Source of the DNA: Yeosuana sp043876835
GTDB lineage: Bacteria > Bacteroidota > Bacteroidia > Flavobacteriales > Flavobacteriaceae
NCBI RefSeq assembly: GCF_043876835.1
Contig: NZ_JBAWJZ010000001.1
Span: forward strand, 496,001 to 560,000
Direction of reading: 5' to 3'
Length of the DNA: 64,000 nucleotides
Both the position numbers and the translations under genes were made by a program. The notes beneath the pieces were generated by a model. The model saw nothing but the letters and a program-made list of their open reading frames with translations. It was not told where the DNA came from and did not search any database. Shown here piece by piece: positions 1 through 8,585 of the stretch (its first letter is position 1; each line of letters opens with the position of its first letter).

Positions 1-420
1 TGCTTCCCCTAAAGTTCCATAAACTTCATCAGTACTTATGTGATAAAACAATTTATTATTAAAGTCATCTTTCCAAGTATTTTTAAATGCGTTTAAAAGA
101 ATCATGCTGCCTATCACATTCGTTTTAACAAAGGCTAAGGGGTCTTTTATGGATCTGTCTACATGAGACTCTGCTGCTAAATGAATCACCCTATCAAACT
201 TATATGCTTCAAATATGCTGCTTATAAATACTTCGTCTGTTATATCACCTTTTAAAAAAGTATAATTCGATTTATCTTCAATGTCTTTTAAGTTCTCTAA
301 ATTACCAGCATAAGTAAGGGCGTCCAAATTAAAAATAAGGTAATTTGGATATTTTTCCACAAATAGTCTCACTACATGTGACCCAATAAATCCCGCACCA
401 CCAGTAACTAATATATTCAT
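1..420 (-). CDS. rmlB: dTDP-glucose 4,6-dehydratase, N-terminal part (cut by window edge)
   Basis: The gene runs off the left edge; about 140 N-terminal residues are visible. It starts MNILVTGGAGFIGSHVV, the glycine-rich NAD-binding loop of the extended SDR family, and continues with DALTYAGNLENL and AAESHVDRSI, both signatures of dTDP-glucose 4,6-dehydratase. It ends in the window at HISTDEVYGTLGEA, where T-D-E belong to the active site. The enzyme makes dTDP-4-keto-6-deoxyglucose for rhamnose and other deoxysugars of surface polysaccharides. The next upstream gene (3 bp away) is a Wzz-like chain-length protein, so both probably belong to a polysaccharide cluster extending left of the window. 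Confidence 0.93.
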   Translation of the reverse strand, partial: MNILVTGGAGFIGSHVVRLFVEKYPNYLIFNLDALTYAGNLENLKDIEDKSNYTFLKGDITDEVFISSIFEAYKFDRVIHLAAESHVDRSIKDPLAFVKTNVIGSMILLNAFKNTWKDDFNNKLFYHISTDEVYGTLGEA

Positions 421-423
421 TTA

Positions 424-1491
424 TTAGTTTTTAAATTTCTCTAAAAATTTAATAAACTCTAAACCTAACAAGGCTATAAAAGTTAGAAAAACAAGTGCTA
501 TAACATAAAACCTTTTAGCGCTGATTGATTTTCCAAATATTACCTTTGTTTTATCTATTATACCACTTTCTTGCTTACTAGATATTACTTCAATAACATA
601 TTTTTTGTCAGCTTGTTTTCTTCTATTTTCAACCAACTTCTCTCTTATTTCTAAATCACTTTTATACAAATCAAATTCTTTTGTTTTATCAGTTTGGGTA
701 GATCCTTCAATTGTTATACTCGTTTGTGCTGTTTTTTCTTTATCTATTACCTTCTCTAATACACGCTTATAGGTGTTTTGTAGAGAATCCGATTGTTTTA
801 AAGCCTCTAAAAGAGTTTCTTCTTCTCCTTCTAATTGTGTTAAATCCTTTTCCTGTTCTCTTTTAAAGAATTCATTAGTATCTATATTATCAATGATCTT
901 ATCAAATACTTTTTTAAAATTATTTCTTGCCTTTGCTTTTATTTCAATTTGCTGATACTTGTAAGTATAAGCTTCTGAATTGCTTATAAAATCTTCATAA
1001 GTTACTTTTGAAGCAACGGTAGAATCTAATGTTTTGATATAAGCATCAAAATTTTGAAGTTTTTCATTTTCTGTAACAACAGGCTTTATATCGAAACCTA
1101 AAATAGAAGCAGCTTCTGATTCTTCTATATTCAGTGATTTTTTTAGCGTGCCTACATCATTTTGATTTACTAAATCTTGGTAGTAACCAATAGAACTATA
1201 TAAGTTTTCACCTGTTCGATAGTTTTGCTTAATTGTGGCAGACGATTTATAGACTGGTTCTGTGGTTTTTTCTAATAAAAACCCTAAACCTATACCAACA
1301 GCTGCTGCAATTATAAATTTTAAAGTATGTTTTTTAATAAAAAACACAAACCATACAAATGCTAAAAATATATTCTTTAAAATGCTTCCAATAAACTTAA
1401 AAAAACGGTCAAAAGCATTTCCAATTAATTTGAATAATTGTCCTAAATCGACTTCTTCTGATTGCTGTGGTTCTGGCAATTCTTTACTCAT
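424..1491 (-). CDS. Wzz/GumC-like polysaccharide chain-length determinant protein
   Basis: A 355-residue protein with two membrane segments, about residues 58-76 and 328-348, enclosing a long, charged, helix-rich periplasmic part. This is the layout of Wzz-type polysaccharide co-polymerases, which set the chain length of O-antigen or capsule. The N-terminus is longer than usual in Wzz (about 55 cytoplasmic residues with a hydrophobic stretch near 38-52). There is no tyrosine-kinase domain. It lies 3 bp from rmlB and 15 bp after the preceding minus-strand gene. The call rests on topology and neighbourhood more than on sharp motifs. Confidence 0.72.
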   Translation of the reverse strand: MSKELPEPQQSEEVDLGQLFKLIGNAFDRFFKFIGSILKNIFLAFVWFVFFIKKHTLKFIIAAAVGIGLGFLLEKTTEPVYKSSATIKQNYRTGENLYSSIGYYQDLVNQNDVGTLKKSLNIEESEAASILGFDIKPVVTENEKLQNFDAYIKTLDSTVASKVTYEDFISNSEAYTYKYQQIEIKAKARNNFKKVFDKIIDNIDTNEFFKREQEKDLTQLEGEEETLLEALKQSDSLQNTYKRVLEKVIDKEKTAQTSITIEGSTQTDKTKEFDLYKSDLEIREKLVENRRKQADKKYVIEVISSKQESGIIDKTKVIFGKSISAKRFYVIALVFLTFIALLGLEFIKFLEKFKN

Positions 1492-1506
1492 AATTATATA
1501 TTTGTG

Positions 1507-3195
1507 TTAGTTAAATAGTTGTTCTAATATTTTTCTGGTTATTAAATATGTTGGTTTTACTCCTGAAGTCCCTAAGCCACCTGATGCTAAAGTGCTACCT
1601 GTTTCTAACGGATTATCACTAGCATAATAAGCATATCTTACTTTAACATTAGGACTTATACTTCCCCTCACTTTTGAAGCCGATTGAATGGCTTTTTGGT
1701 AATGGGCTCCTTCCATTTCCAAACCAATGACACTCCAGGTTGAGTTAAAAAAGAATTTTAAAATATCTTTGTTTTGTAATGAGGTTCCTAAAACGGTGAT
1801 CATAGCGCCTTCATACACATCAACCCCTTGTCCTTCAAGGTCTGTTTTTGATAACTCATTTTTAAAAGGATAATTGTCTGCAGTTCCTTCAAAAATGTGG
1901 GCTGTTGGAATCATAATGTCTCCTTTGCCTCCTTCTAAAATACCTGCTTTTCCCATAATAGAAACAGATTCTACATTAAGATGTACTTTTTTCCCTTTTG
2001 CTTTATAAGGCTTTAGCAATTCATCTATGGTTTCATAAGCTTGCTCACCAAACGCATAATCCATAACAAGAATTACCGGTTTTTCAGATTTTATAACAGC
2101 TTCATTAGCTTGAATATCTACATTTGAAAAATCAATTTTAGCTGTGTCAAAAATTTGAACGTCAATATTGGTTCCAGATTTATCTGCAATAAATATCATT
2201 CCGTTTTGTAACGCTTCTTTGGTTACTTTATTACGTAAATCACTATTGCTACCAATACTTAAAGCTTCATATATTTCAAAAATAGCCTTTTTGGCAAGAA
2301 GAGGTTTTAAGGCTTTTGGAGCAAACAACGAATTCATTACACTATGCATGTTTGCGCTAATGATATGAATTGGCCTGTCTAATAAATCATTTTTAAAAAG
2401 TACTTCTTTTATGTCATCTGCCCAAACTTCTCCATGAATATGATGCCCTAACCGTTCTCTTAAAACAGGGCTAAAAGTAATGGTTCTCTTATTGTTGTTT
2501 ATCTGTTCTTCAATGGCTAATTTTCCTAACCAATAAATAATGTGAAGCAATCTCTCTGGCTGAGAATCCGTAGCAAAATCGTCATAAATTTCTTGTAATT
2601 CATTAAAGGTTCTTCCTAAAATATTTGCCATATGGGTTATGGCTATTTCTCGCTCTTGTTGGGTTAGTTTTTTTCTTGATAAAGCAGCACTTTCAAGTTT
2701 CACCCAATCTCTGGTAGTAGAACCAATTTCATCTATTAAAACACGATTGCTGATTTTATGTGATTCAATAAAAAGAAAGGTTAAATGCGTTAAAATATCG
2801 TAGATTTCTGAACGCCCACGAGTAATTTCAATATTCATTTGTTCAGAATCTATCCTATAACAATTACGCCTTCTTTTTTCTGGAATTATTGGTACAAAAT
2901 GTGAGTTTGAATATCCTTCATCGCTTGTTAAATTAATAAAAGTGCATTCTTCTATGCCTTGAGGAAGTCTTTCAATTACATAAAGTAACCCGTTTAGTTC
3001 TGCCTTTTCATCTCCTATTGACCCATAAATTTCAGGACGTAATAATAATAATGATTGCCTTAAGGTTTCGCCAGAAATTCCCATGGGTTTATAAAAACCC
3101 CTGTTAAACAAATGACGCATAGTGATATACATTCGTTCAATGGCATTTGTACTTTCTTGAGCTCTAGTTCGCTCGTGTCTTTTTTTATCTTTCAT
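1507..3195 (-). CDS. Conserved Bacteroidota protein (DUF6909-like) with a nucleoside-phosphorylase-like C-terminus
   Basis: About 562 residues. I take ATG 3195 as start: an upstream in-frame TTG at 3211-3213 falls inside a promoter box. The first half is helical and polar (it begins KDKKRHERTRAQ) and has no domain I can name. The last ~200 residues carry motifs of the NP-I family (purine nucleoside phosphorylase/AMP nucleosidase fold): GKAGILEGGKGDIMIP, the loop GLEMEGAHY and YYASDNP near the end. No signal peptide, so cytoplasmic. I believe this is the family called DUF6909 in databases, but that is from memory. Function unknown; a nucleoside- or nucleotide-binding role is my inference. Confidence 0.7.
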   Translation of the reverse strand: MKDKKRHERTRAQESTNAIERMYITMRHLFNRGFYKPMGISGETLRQSLLLLRPEIYGSIGDEKAELNGLLYVIERLPQGIEECTFINLTSDEGYSNSHFVPIIPEKRRRNCYRIDSEQMNIEITRGRSEIYDILTHLTFLFIESHKISNRVLIDEIGSTTRDWVKLESAALSRKKLTQQEREIAITHMANILGRTFNELQEIYDDFATDSQPERLLHIIYWLGKLAIEEQINNNKRTITFSPVLRERLGHHIHGEVWADDIKEVLFKNDLLDRPIHIISANMHSVMNSLFAPKALKPLLAKKAIFEIYEALSIGSNSDLRNKVTKEALQNGMIFIADKSGTNIDVQIFDTAKIDFSNVDIQANEAVIKSEKPVILVMDYAFGEQAYETIDELLKPYKAKGKKVHLNVESVSIMGKAGILEGGKGDIMIPTAHIFEGTADNYPFKNELSKTDLEGQGVDVYEGAMITVLGTSLQNKDILKFFFNSTWSVIGLEMEGAHYQKAIQSASKVRGSISPNVKVRYAYYASDNPLETGSTLASGGLGTSGVKPTYLITRKILEQLFN

Positions 3196-3210
3196 ACATT
3201 TTTTACTGAG

Positions 3211-3218
3211 CAAAGATA
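3211..3218 (-). promoter_or_regulatory. -7 promoter box of the DUF6909-like gene
   Basis: The minus strand reads TATCTTTG, a full match to the Bacteroidota -7 element TAnnTTTG, 16 bp before ATG 3195. It overlaps the in-frame TTG that would lengthen the protein, which supports the later start. Confidence 0.6.
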
Positions 3219-3221
3219 CTA

Positions 3222-4724
3222 CTATTTAACTAAATTTAGTTGAGGGAAAACCTCAACAATCTTTCTATCATTTGACAGTCGAGGTATTTTGTTTTGGCCT
3301 CCTAGTTTTCCAATGGATTTCATGTATTCTTGAAACCCATCCTTTTTAATTTTTGTTATTTTTAATGGTTGTAAAACTTTTCCATTGATTAAATCAAAAT
3401 AATAGGAGTTTTGTTTTTGAAGTGATTCATCAATTTTTTTTGCTAATCCCAACAAGTCATCAGGTTCGTTTTCAAACTCAACAAACCATTCATGATATGG
3501 TAATCCTTCGTTAGGTGTTATTTGAGGAGCAACTGTGTATTCTGTAATTCTAATGGAAGTTCCCGTGGTTGCATCTAACATAGCGTGTTCTACTTCTTTA
3601 CCTATTACATGTTCTCCAAAAGCCGAAATGAAATGTTTAATTCTTCCTGAAACAATAACCCTATATGGTTTTAATGATGTAAATTCAACAGTATCACCAA
3701 TATTGTATGCCCAAAGACCGGCGCTGGTTGAAATAATCATGACATAGTTTACTCCTAGTTCAACATCTTTAATGGTAATTCGTTTAGGGTTTTCACTAAA
3801 AAATTCATCTGCCTTAATAAACTCATAAAAAATTCCAGAATTTAATAATAGTAACATCCCTTTTTCATTTCGCTTATCTTGAAATGCAAAAAATCCTTCA
3901 CTAGCTGGATATAATTCTATACTATCAACTTTTCTTCCAATTAAATTCTCAAACTTCGCTCTGTACGGTTCGTAATTAACGCCTCCAAAAATAAATAGAT
4001 TAAAATTCTTAAAAATATCGCCTACTTTTTTTCCTGTTTTTTGTTGAAGTTTTTCAAAATACATTTGTACCCATGAAGGTATTCCTGAAATAACTGTCAT
4101 GTTCTCTGGAAGTGTTTCTTCAACAATAGCATCTACTTTTGTTTCCCAGTCATCAATACAATTCGTTTCATAAGAAGGCAATCTGTTTTTTTGAAGATAT
4201 TTAGGAACATAATGCGCAACAATTCCTGAAAGCCTGCCTAATTGAATTCCGTTTTTTTTGTCTAAAATTGGACTTCCTTGTAAGAAAATCATTTTCCCAT
4301 CAACAAACTTGCTGTTTCCTGTTTCGTGAATGTAAAGCAGAATTGCATTTCTGGCGGCCTCTATATGATAAGGCATACTTTCCTTTGTTATAGGAATATA
4401 TTTAGAACCTGAAGTGGTTCCTGATGTTTTTGCAAAATAAATAGGTTTATCTGGCCAAAGTACATTTTCTTTTCCTGCAACTACTTTTTCAATATAATGC
4501 TTAATATCTTCATAATCCCTTACAGGAACTCTTTTAATAAAATCATGATAAGAGTTGATACTAATAAAGTCATGATTTTTACCAAATTCAGTTTCAGCCG
4601 CCTTACTAATTAAATCTTGAAATACCTTTTCTTGGGTTTCAATAGGATTTTTAGCCCATTTTTGAATGCGGTTAAAGACAATTTTTGCAAATGGTTTTGC
4701 TAAAGCAGATTTTATTGATAGCAT
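3222..4724 (-). CDS. GH3-family (auxin-responsive promoter type) acyl-adenylating enzyme
   Basis: A 500-residue protein of the ANL-related GH3 family. It has the ATP-binding motif FAKTSGTTSGSKYIPIT near residue 100, the second adenylate loop ELYPASEGFFAFQ, and YNIGDTVEFTSLKPYRVIVSGR, the hinge region before the C-terminal cap. In plants GH3 enzymes adenylate small carboxylic acids and join them to amino acids; the substrate in Bacteroidota is not known. The ATG overlaps the stop of the M23 gene by one base (4724), so the two are surely co-transcribed. No signal peptide. Confidence 0.88.
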   Translation of the reverse strand: MLSIKSALAKPFAKIVFNRIQKWAKNPIETQEKVFQDLISKAAETEFGKNHDFISINSYHDFIKRVPVRDYEDIKHYIEKVVAGKENVLWPDKPIYFAKTSGTTSGSKYIPITKESMPYHIEAARNAILLYIHETGNSKFVDGKMIFLQGSPILDKKNGIQLGRLSGIVAHYVPKYLQKNRLPSYETNCIDDWETKVDAIVEETLPENMTVISGIPSWVQMYFEKLQQKTGKKVGDIFKNFNLFIFGGVNYEPYRAKFENLIGRKVDSIELYPASEGFFAFQDKRNEKGMLLLLNSGIFYEFIKADEFFSENPKRITIKDVELGVNYVMIISTSAGLWAYNIGDTVEFTSLKPYRVIVSGRIKHFISAFGEHVIGKEVEHAMLDATTGTSIRITEYTVAPQITPNEGLPYHEWFVEFENEPDDLLGLAKKIDESLQKQNSYYFDLINGKVLQPLKITKIKKDGFQEYMKSIGKLGGQNKIPRLSNDRKIVEVFPQLNLVK

Positions 4725-5593
4725 TATTTAAAATCTATAAAGTTTGTTGGATTGATAGGGTATCCATCATTCCACAGTTCAAAATGTAAATGTGGACCAG
4801 TGGAAAGTTCTCCTAAATTTCCAGCCGTGGCAATAACTTCTCCTGCTTTAACCAAATCGCCTTGAGACTTAGTTAAAGATGCATTATGTTTATATACAGA
4901 AATTAAACCATAACTGTGTTCTATAATTATAACATAACCTGTTGTTGCCGTCCATTCTGCAAAGATAACAACACCATCTGCGGTAGATTTTATTGGCGTG
5001 TTTTTTGCAACTACAATATCAACGGCAAAATGCTTTTCCTTTACATTATATGACTCACTTATAGGGCCATTGGCAGGTGGAAATAACACAAAGTTTGTAG
5101 CTGATGTGGCCGATTCAAATAGATTGTATTTGTCTTCTTTATCCACTTTTTGGCGTAATAATGAATCTTCTGAAATAGGATTTAAATCAACTTGACTTGC
5201 TTCTAATTTTACTGCTTGAATTATAGAGTCTCTATTAAAATCTACCGAACTTACATCTCCTTGCAAAACCTTTTTTATAGAAGCATAATATTTCTCATTC
5301 ATAATAAGAATTTGTTGTAAGGAATCTGTTTTATAACTCAATTCTGTTGCCTTCTTTTTTAAAGCGGTAGAAGAATATCCTGGAATGTATTCCCTTAAAG
5401 ATGTGAAAGCTATTAAAACTGTAGTTAAAACAATTAAGATAATAGTTGATAACGATGCTAAAACAAAAACGTTTAATCTGTTTAGTTTGAATGAGACGCG
5501 CTCTTCAAATGTTTCCTCATTAAGTATAACTAGCCTATACTTATCAAGGAGTTTTCTGCCTAATCTGCTAGGGTTTTTCTTTTTTTTACTCAT
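4724..5593 (-). CDS. M23-family peptidoglycan endopeptidase, membrane-anchored
   Basis: 289 residues: a basic cytoplasmic N-terminus, one membrane segment at about 44-64, a helical linker, and a C-terminal LytM/peptidase_M23 domain from about residue 165. The zinc ligands are present: H188-x3-D192 (HFAVD) and H268-x-H270 (PHLHFEL). Enzymes of this type cut peptide cross-links in the cell wall during growth and division. It is the first gene of a pair with the GH3-type enzyme and is divergent from tatA. A -7 box lies just upstream, leaving almost no leader. Confidence 0.9.
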   Translation of the reverse strand: MSKKKKNPSRLGRKLLDKYRLVILNEETFEERVSFKLNRLNVFVLASLSTIILIVLTTVLIAFTSLREYIPGYSSTALKKKATELSYKTDSLQQILIMNEKYYASIKKVLQGDVSSVDFNRDSIIQAVKLEASQVDLNPISEDSLLRQKVDKEDKYNLFESATSATNFVLFPPANGPISESYNVKEKHFAVDIVVAKNTPIKSTADGVVIFAEWTATTGYVIIIEHSYGLISVYKHNASLTKSQGDLVKAGEVIATAGNLGELSTGPHLHFELWNDGYPINPTNFIDFK

Positions 5594-5601
5594 GTTAAAA
5601 A

Positions 5602-5609
5602 CAAAATTA
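5602..5609 (-). promoter_or_regulatory. -7 promoter box of the M23 peptidase gene
   Basis: The minus strand reads TAATTTTG (TAnnTTTG) ending 9 bp before the ATG, so the mRNA would have a very short leader. Confidence 0.4.
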
Positions 5610-5683
5610 AATAAAAATATCGCAAGACGTTATTGCTTTATGCTAAAGTTATGTTTAAAACGTTTTTATTAAACTTTAATTAT

Positions 5684-5691
5684 TAACTTTG
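5684..5691 (+). promoter_or_regulatory. -7 promoter box of tatA
   Basis: TAACTTTG matches TAnnTTTG and lies 19 bp before the tatA ATG. No clear -33 TTTG was found at the expected distance. Confidence 0.55.
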
Positions 5692-5710
5692 TTCTTTAAA
5701 AACATACGTT

Positions 5711-5893
5711 ATGAGTTTATATATGTTACCGTTGGTAATTGGAGCACCTCAAATTATTCTGATTGTTGTAGTTGTTTTATTATTGTTTGGAGGGAAGAAA
5801 ATACCTGAATTAATGAGAGGACTTGGTAGCGGCATTAAAGAGTTTAAAGACGCTAGCAAGGAAGACGATAAAAAAGACAATAAAAAAGAATAA
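5711..5893 (+). CDS. tatA: Twin-arginine translocase subunit TatA/E
   Basis: 60 residues with the standard TatA plan: a short periplasmic end, one membrane helix (about 12-26, IILIVVVVLLLFGGKKIPEL), the FGGKKIPEL hinge, an amphipathic helix (MRGLGSGIKEFKDA) and a short charged tail. TatA oligomerises to form the pore by which folded, often cofactor-bearing proteins cross the inner membrane. No tatB or tatC lies beside it, which is common in this phylum. It is monocistronic: own promoter box upstream and a strong hairpin terminator just after the stop. Confidence 0.95.
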   Translation: MSLYMLPLVIGAPQIILIVVVVLLLFGGKKIPELMRGLGSGIKEFKDASKEDDKKDNKKE

Positions 5894-5903
5894 TGACTTC
5901 TTT

Positions 5904-5938
5904 TAAAAAAAGCCAACACGATGTGTTGGCTTTTTTTT
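5904..5938. terminator. Bidirectional terminator between tatA and the DUF4837 gene
   Basis: Perfect 9-bp stem AGCCAACAC/GTGTTGGCT (5911-5919/5923-5931) with loop GAT, flanked by an A-run on the left and a T-run on the right. It serves both convergent genes. Confidence 0.9.
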
Positions 5939-5952
5939 ATTTTTTTATCTAT

Positions 5953-6930
5953 CTATTTGATTTTTACAGAGCTAATTATTGCCTCTAATTCAAACATGTA
6001 ATCTCTTTTTTCAACCGAAGGCGCAAAAACAAAGCCCTCTATAACTAGCCATCTTTTATTTTCTTTATCTTCAATAGTATAATTTATAAACGGGCCAGAC
6101 ATAAATGCATTTTTAACATCCCATAGGCCTTTTGTTTCTAAAGCAGGTTTTTTGTCTAAGGTTGTTTCAAAATGAAATGGTGTATAAGCGTTTTCTGTAA
6201 TCATATAAGAGCCTTCAACTGGTCCTGGAATGTATTTTTCACCAATAGAATCTCTTATTTTAATAATTGTATTAACAACACTATCGCTTCGTTTTACAAC
6301 TTCATATGGCAACTCATATAACATTAAATTCATGGAGCCTGTTTTGATATCCTTACGAATCCAAAAAAATTTGTTGTCTTCTTTTGCAACTCTATAAGCT
6401 GTTGGAAACTTAATGCTAACACCTAATTTATCTTCAATTGACTTGTCGTTGTGTAGTGACAAATTAATACGTCTTTGCTTTTCCTTAAGTTCTTCACTTT
6501 TAAAAGCATTAATTATTTTTGAAGCATTTGAAGTGATTTCATTTGTTATGGCTTCTTTGCTTGGTCCTGAAACAACTACAACTTTTTGTGGTTTAGCATA
6601 GACATCATCAAAAACTGCAAATGCTGCTTTATCATGTACTTCTATTTTTAAAATCGTTCTATTTTTGGTAACAAAGCCACTAAAAACCGAAGGGGGAATT
6701 TGGTTCATGCTAAACATAGGTTCGTCTTGTGGCAATCCATCAACTGTTGTTGCTAGTATGGATCTAATAGATTCTCCCACACTTCCACTCCACATATCAT
6801 TATCAACAACAACCGATATGTTATTGATGTTTCCCGAAGAATCAGAAAGTATTTTATTGTTTTTTGATTTGTCGTCTCCACATGAGAAAATAAGGACTAA
6901 TAGTAATGTAATTAAAAAAGATTTTTTCAT
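5953..6930 (-). CDS. DUF4837-family lipoprotein
   Basis: 325 residues with a lipoprotein signal (LLLVLIFSCGDD, lipid-bearing Cys at 17). The body matches what I know as the Bacteroidota DUF4837 family: VDNDMWSG near the start, the repeated theme of a protein that 'fails fast' on its own input, and a C-terminal WLVIEGFVFAPSVEKRDYM segment. The molecular function is unknown. It lies 24 bp after the lytic transglycosylase gene, so it is probably in one operon with it and may act in the cell envelope. Confidence 0.82.
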   Translation of the reverse strand: MKKSFLITLLLVLIFSCGDDKSKNNKILSDSSGNINNISVVVDNDMWSGSVGESIRSILATTVDGLPQDEPMFSMNQIPPSVFSGFVTKNRTILKIEVHDKAAFAVFDDVYAKPQKVVVVSGPSKEAITNEITSNASKIINAFKSEELKEKQRRINLSLHNDKSIEDKLGVSIKFPTAYRVAKEDNKFFWIRKDIKTGSMNLMLYELPYEVVKRSDSVVNTIIKIRDSIGEKYIPGPVEGSYMITENAYTPFHFETTLDKKPALETKGLWDVKNAFMSGPFINYTIEDKENKRWLVIEGFVFAPSVEKRDYMFELEAIISSVKIK

Positions 6931-6954
6931 GATTTAATTAAAGTTAAAAGGAAC

Positions 6955-8508
6955 TTATCCTTTTGATATTTTAAGTTTCATTCCTGGTTTTAAATGATTA
7001 CCACTAATATCGTTCCAATCTTTAATATTTTGAACAGAAACTCCAGAAAATTTTTGGGAGATGCTCCATAAGGAGTCTCCTTCTTTAACCGTATAGTACT
7101 CTCCATTTCCAGAATTTTGCTTATGAACAGTAGTTTTAGCTACGGTAGAACTTGTCACAAAATGAGGTTTTGTTGGATAAATAGTTAGTCGTTGCCCTAC
7201 ACTTATATTGTTGGTTCTTAAACCATTCCATTGTTTAATTTGACTTACTCTAACACCATAATGTCGTGCAATTTTTCCTAAAAAATCTCCTGATTTAACC
7301 CGATAAGTTGTTTTGCTATCTGCTTCAAAAAACTGCGGTAATGGTTTTTCGCGTTTATCAAATTCTGCCTTAGCATAAGCATAAATTTGTTTTTCATTAT
7401 TTACAAAAGGGCCAATTACGTTTCTAGGTAAACGCAAAGTATAGTTTTCATCTTTAATAAACGGTATGATATCTAATTTATATGATGGATTTAAAAACTG
7501 CAATTCTTCAACTGGAACTCCTGTTACTTCTGAAACCTGATCAAACGTTATCATCTGTTTTACAATGACAGTATCGGTTTCTTTATAAGCAAATTCTGGT
7601 TTAGCCTTCTTAAATCCATGTTCTTCTGCATATTCAAAAATATACATGGTAGCTAAAAATGCAGGTAAATACCCAGCTGTTTCACGAGGTAAATTATGTC
7701 TGATATTCCAATAATTTTGATAACCTCCTGAACGTCTAATGGCTTTTGTTACATTTCCTGGGCCAGAATTATAAGCCGCTAATGCTAAATCCCAATCACC
7801 AAAAATTTCATATAGCTTTGATAAATATTTGGTGGCAGCTTCAGTTGATTTAATAGGATCACATCTTTCATCAACATAACTACTTACGTCTAATCCATAC
7901 ATTTTACCCGTGCTATACATAAACTGCCATAACCCTGTTGCGCCAACACGAGATTTTACCCTTGGTTTAAGAGCCGATTCTACGATTGATAAATATTTGA
8001 TTTCAAGAGGGAGATCATGGCTATCCAACTCACGCTCAAACATAGGAAAATAATATGCACTTAAAGTAATAAGCTTTTGAAGTGTTTCCCTTCTGTTTTT
8101 TAAATATGATTTAATAACACTTTCTAATCCAGAATTATACTCAACGTTAAAAGGCGTTTTAGAGCTTAACTCTTTTAATCTTGCTTTAAGTGTGTCTGTA
8201 GAAAGTTCTGGATAATCAACTTCTTCATAAGTAAGGCCTGTAATTGAATTATAAATGGTATCATACAAATCATTGCTATACAACTCTTCCAACCACTTTT
8301 CGTCTAAGTTTGCAGCATGGTCATTATCTAAAAAACTTAAAGCTGAAATACTGTCTATTTCAGCTTTAATAACCTTACTCAGGTCTATGCTCCCATCGAT
8401 CAAAGAATCATTTAATTTGATTTTTTGAGAAGATAAAGAATCTTTCGTTTGCCCGAAACCGAGTCCTATATTTGCTATTAAAACTATTATGAAAATTCGC
8501 AATGCCAT
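6955..8508 (-). CDS. LysM-containing lytic murein transglycosylase (MltD-like)
   Basis: 517 residues: signal peptide (1-20), a linker region, a family 1 lytic transglycosylase (SLT) domain at about 150-310 with the catalytic glutamate E177 in IVESALKPRV followed by GATGLWQFM and AYNSGPGNV, then two LysM domains near 400-450 and 470-515 (YRVKSGDFLGKIARHYG; YTVKEGDSLWSISQKFSG). It cleaves peptidoglycan glycan strands, forming anhydro-muropeptides, in the periplasm. The downstream DUF4837 lipoprotein is close enough to be co-transcribed. Confidence 0.93.
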   Translation of the reverse strand: MALRIFIIVLIANIGLGFGQTKDSLSSQKIKLNDSLIDGSIDLSKVIKAEIDSISALSFLDNDHAANLDEKWLEELYSNDLYDTIYNSITGLTYEEVDYPELSTDTLKARLKELSSKTPFNVEYNSGLESVIKSYLKNRRETLQKLITLSAYYFPMFERELDSHDLPLEIKYLSIVESALKPRVKSRVGATGLWQFMYSTGKMYGLDVSSYVDERCDPIKSTEAATKYLSKLYEIFGDWDLALAAYNSGPGNVTKAIRRSGGYQNYWNIRHNLPRETAGYLPAFLATMYIFEYAEEHGFKKAKPEFAYKETDTVIVKQMITFDQVSEVTGVPVEELQFLNPSYKLDIIPFIKDENYTLRLPRNVIGPFVNNEKQIYAYAKAEFDKREKPLPQFFEADSKTTYRVKSGDFLGKIARHYGVRVSQIKQWNGLRTNNISVGQRLTIYPTKPHFVTSSTVAKTTVHKQNSGNGEYYTVKEGDSLWSISQKFSGVSVQNIKDWNDISGNHLKPGMKLKISKG

Positions 8509-8585
8509 GTGTTTTTTTGTTTATTTATAAACGATGGTATTGCTAAAATCGTATTTTTTAGTTTAAATAGAAAATTTTAATTGAT

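Noticed and set aside
773..955. Short plus-strand frame inside the Wzz-like gene
   Set aside because: It is antisense to a well-supported gene, has no promoter, and its translation resembles no protein. The same holds for many other antisense frames, such as 1262-1510, 9311-9646, 16615-16833, 17943-18176 and 44994-45359.
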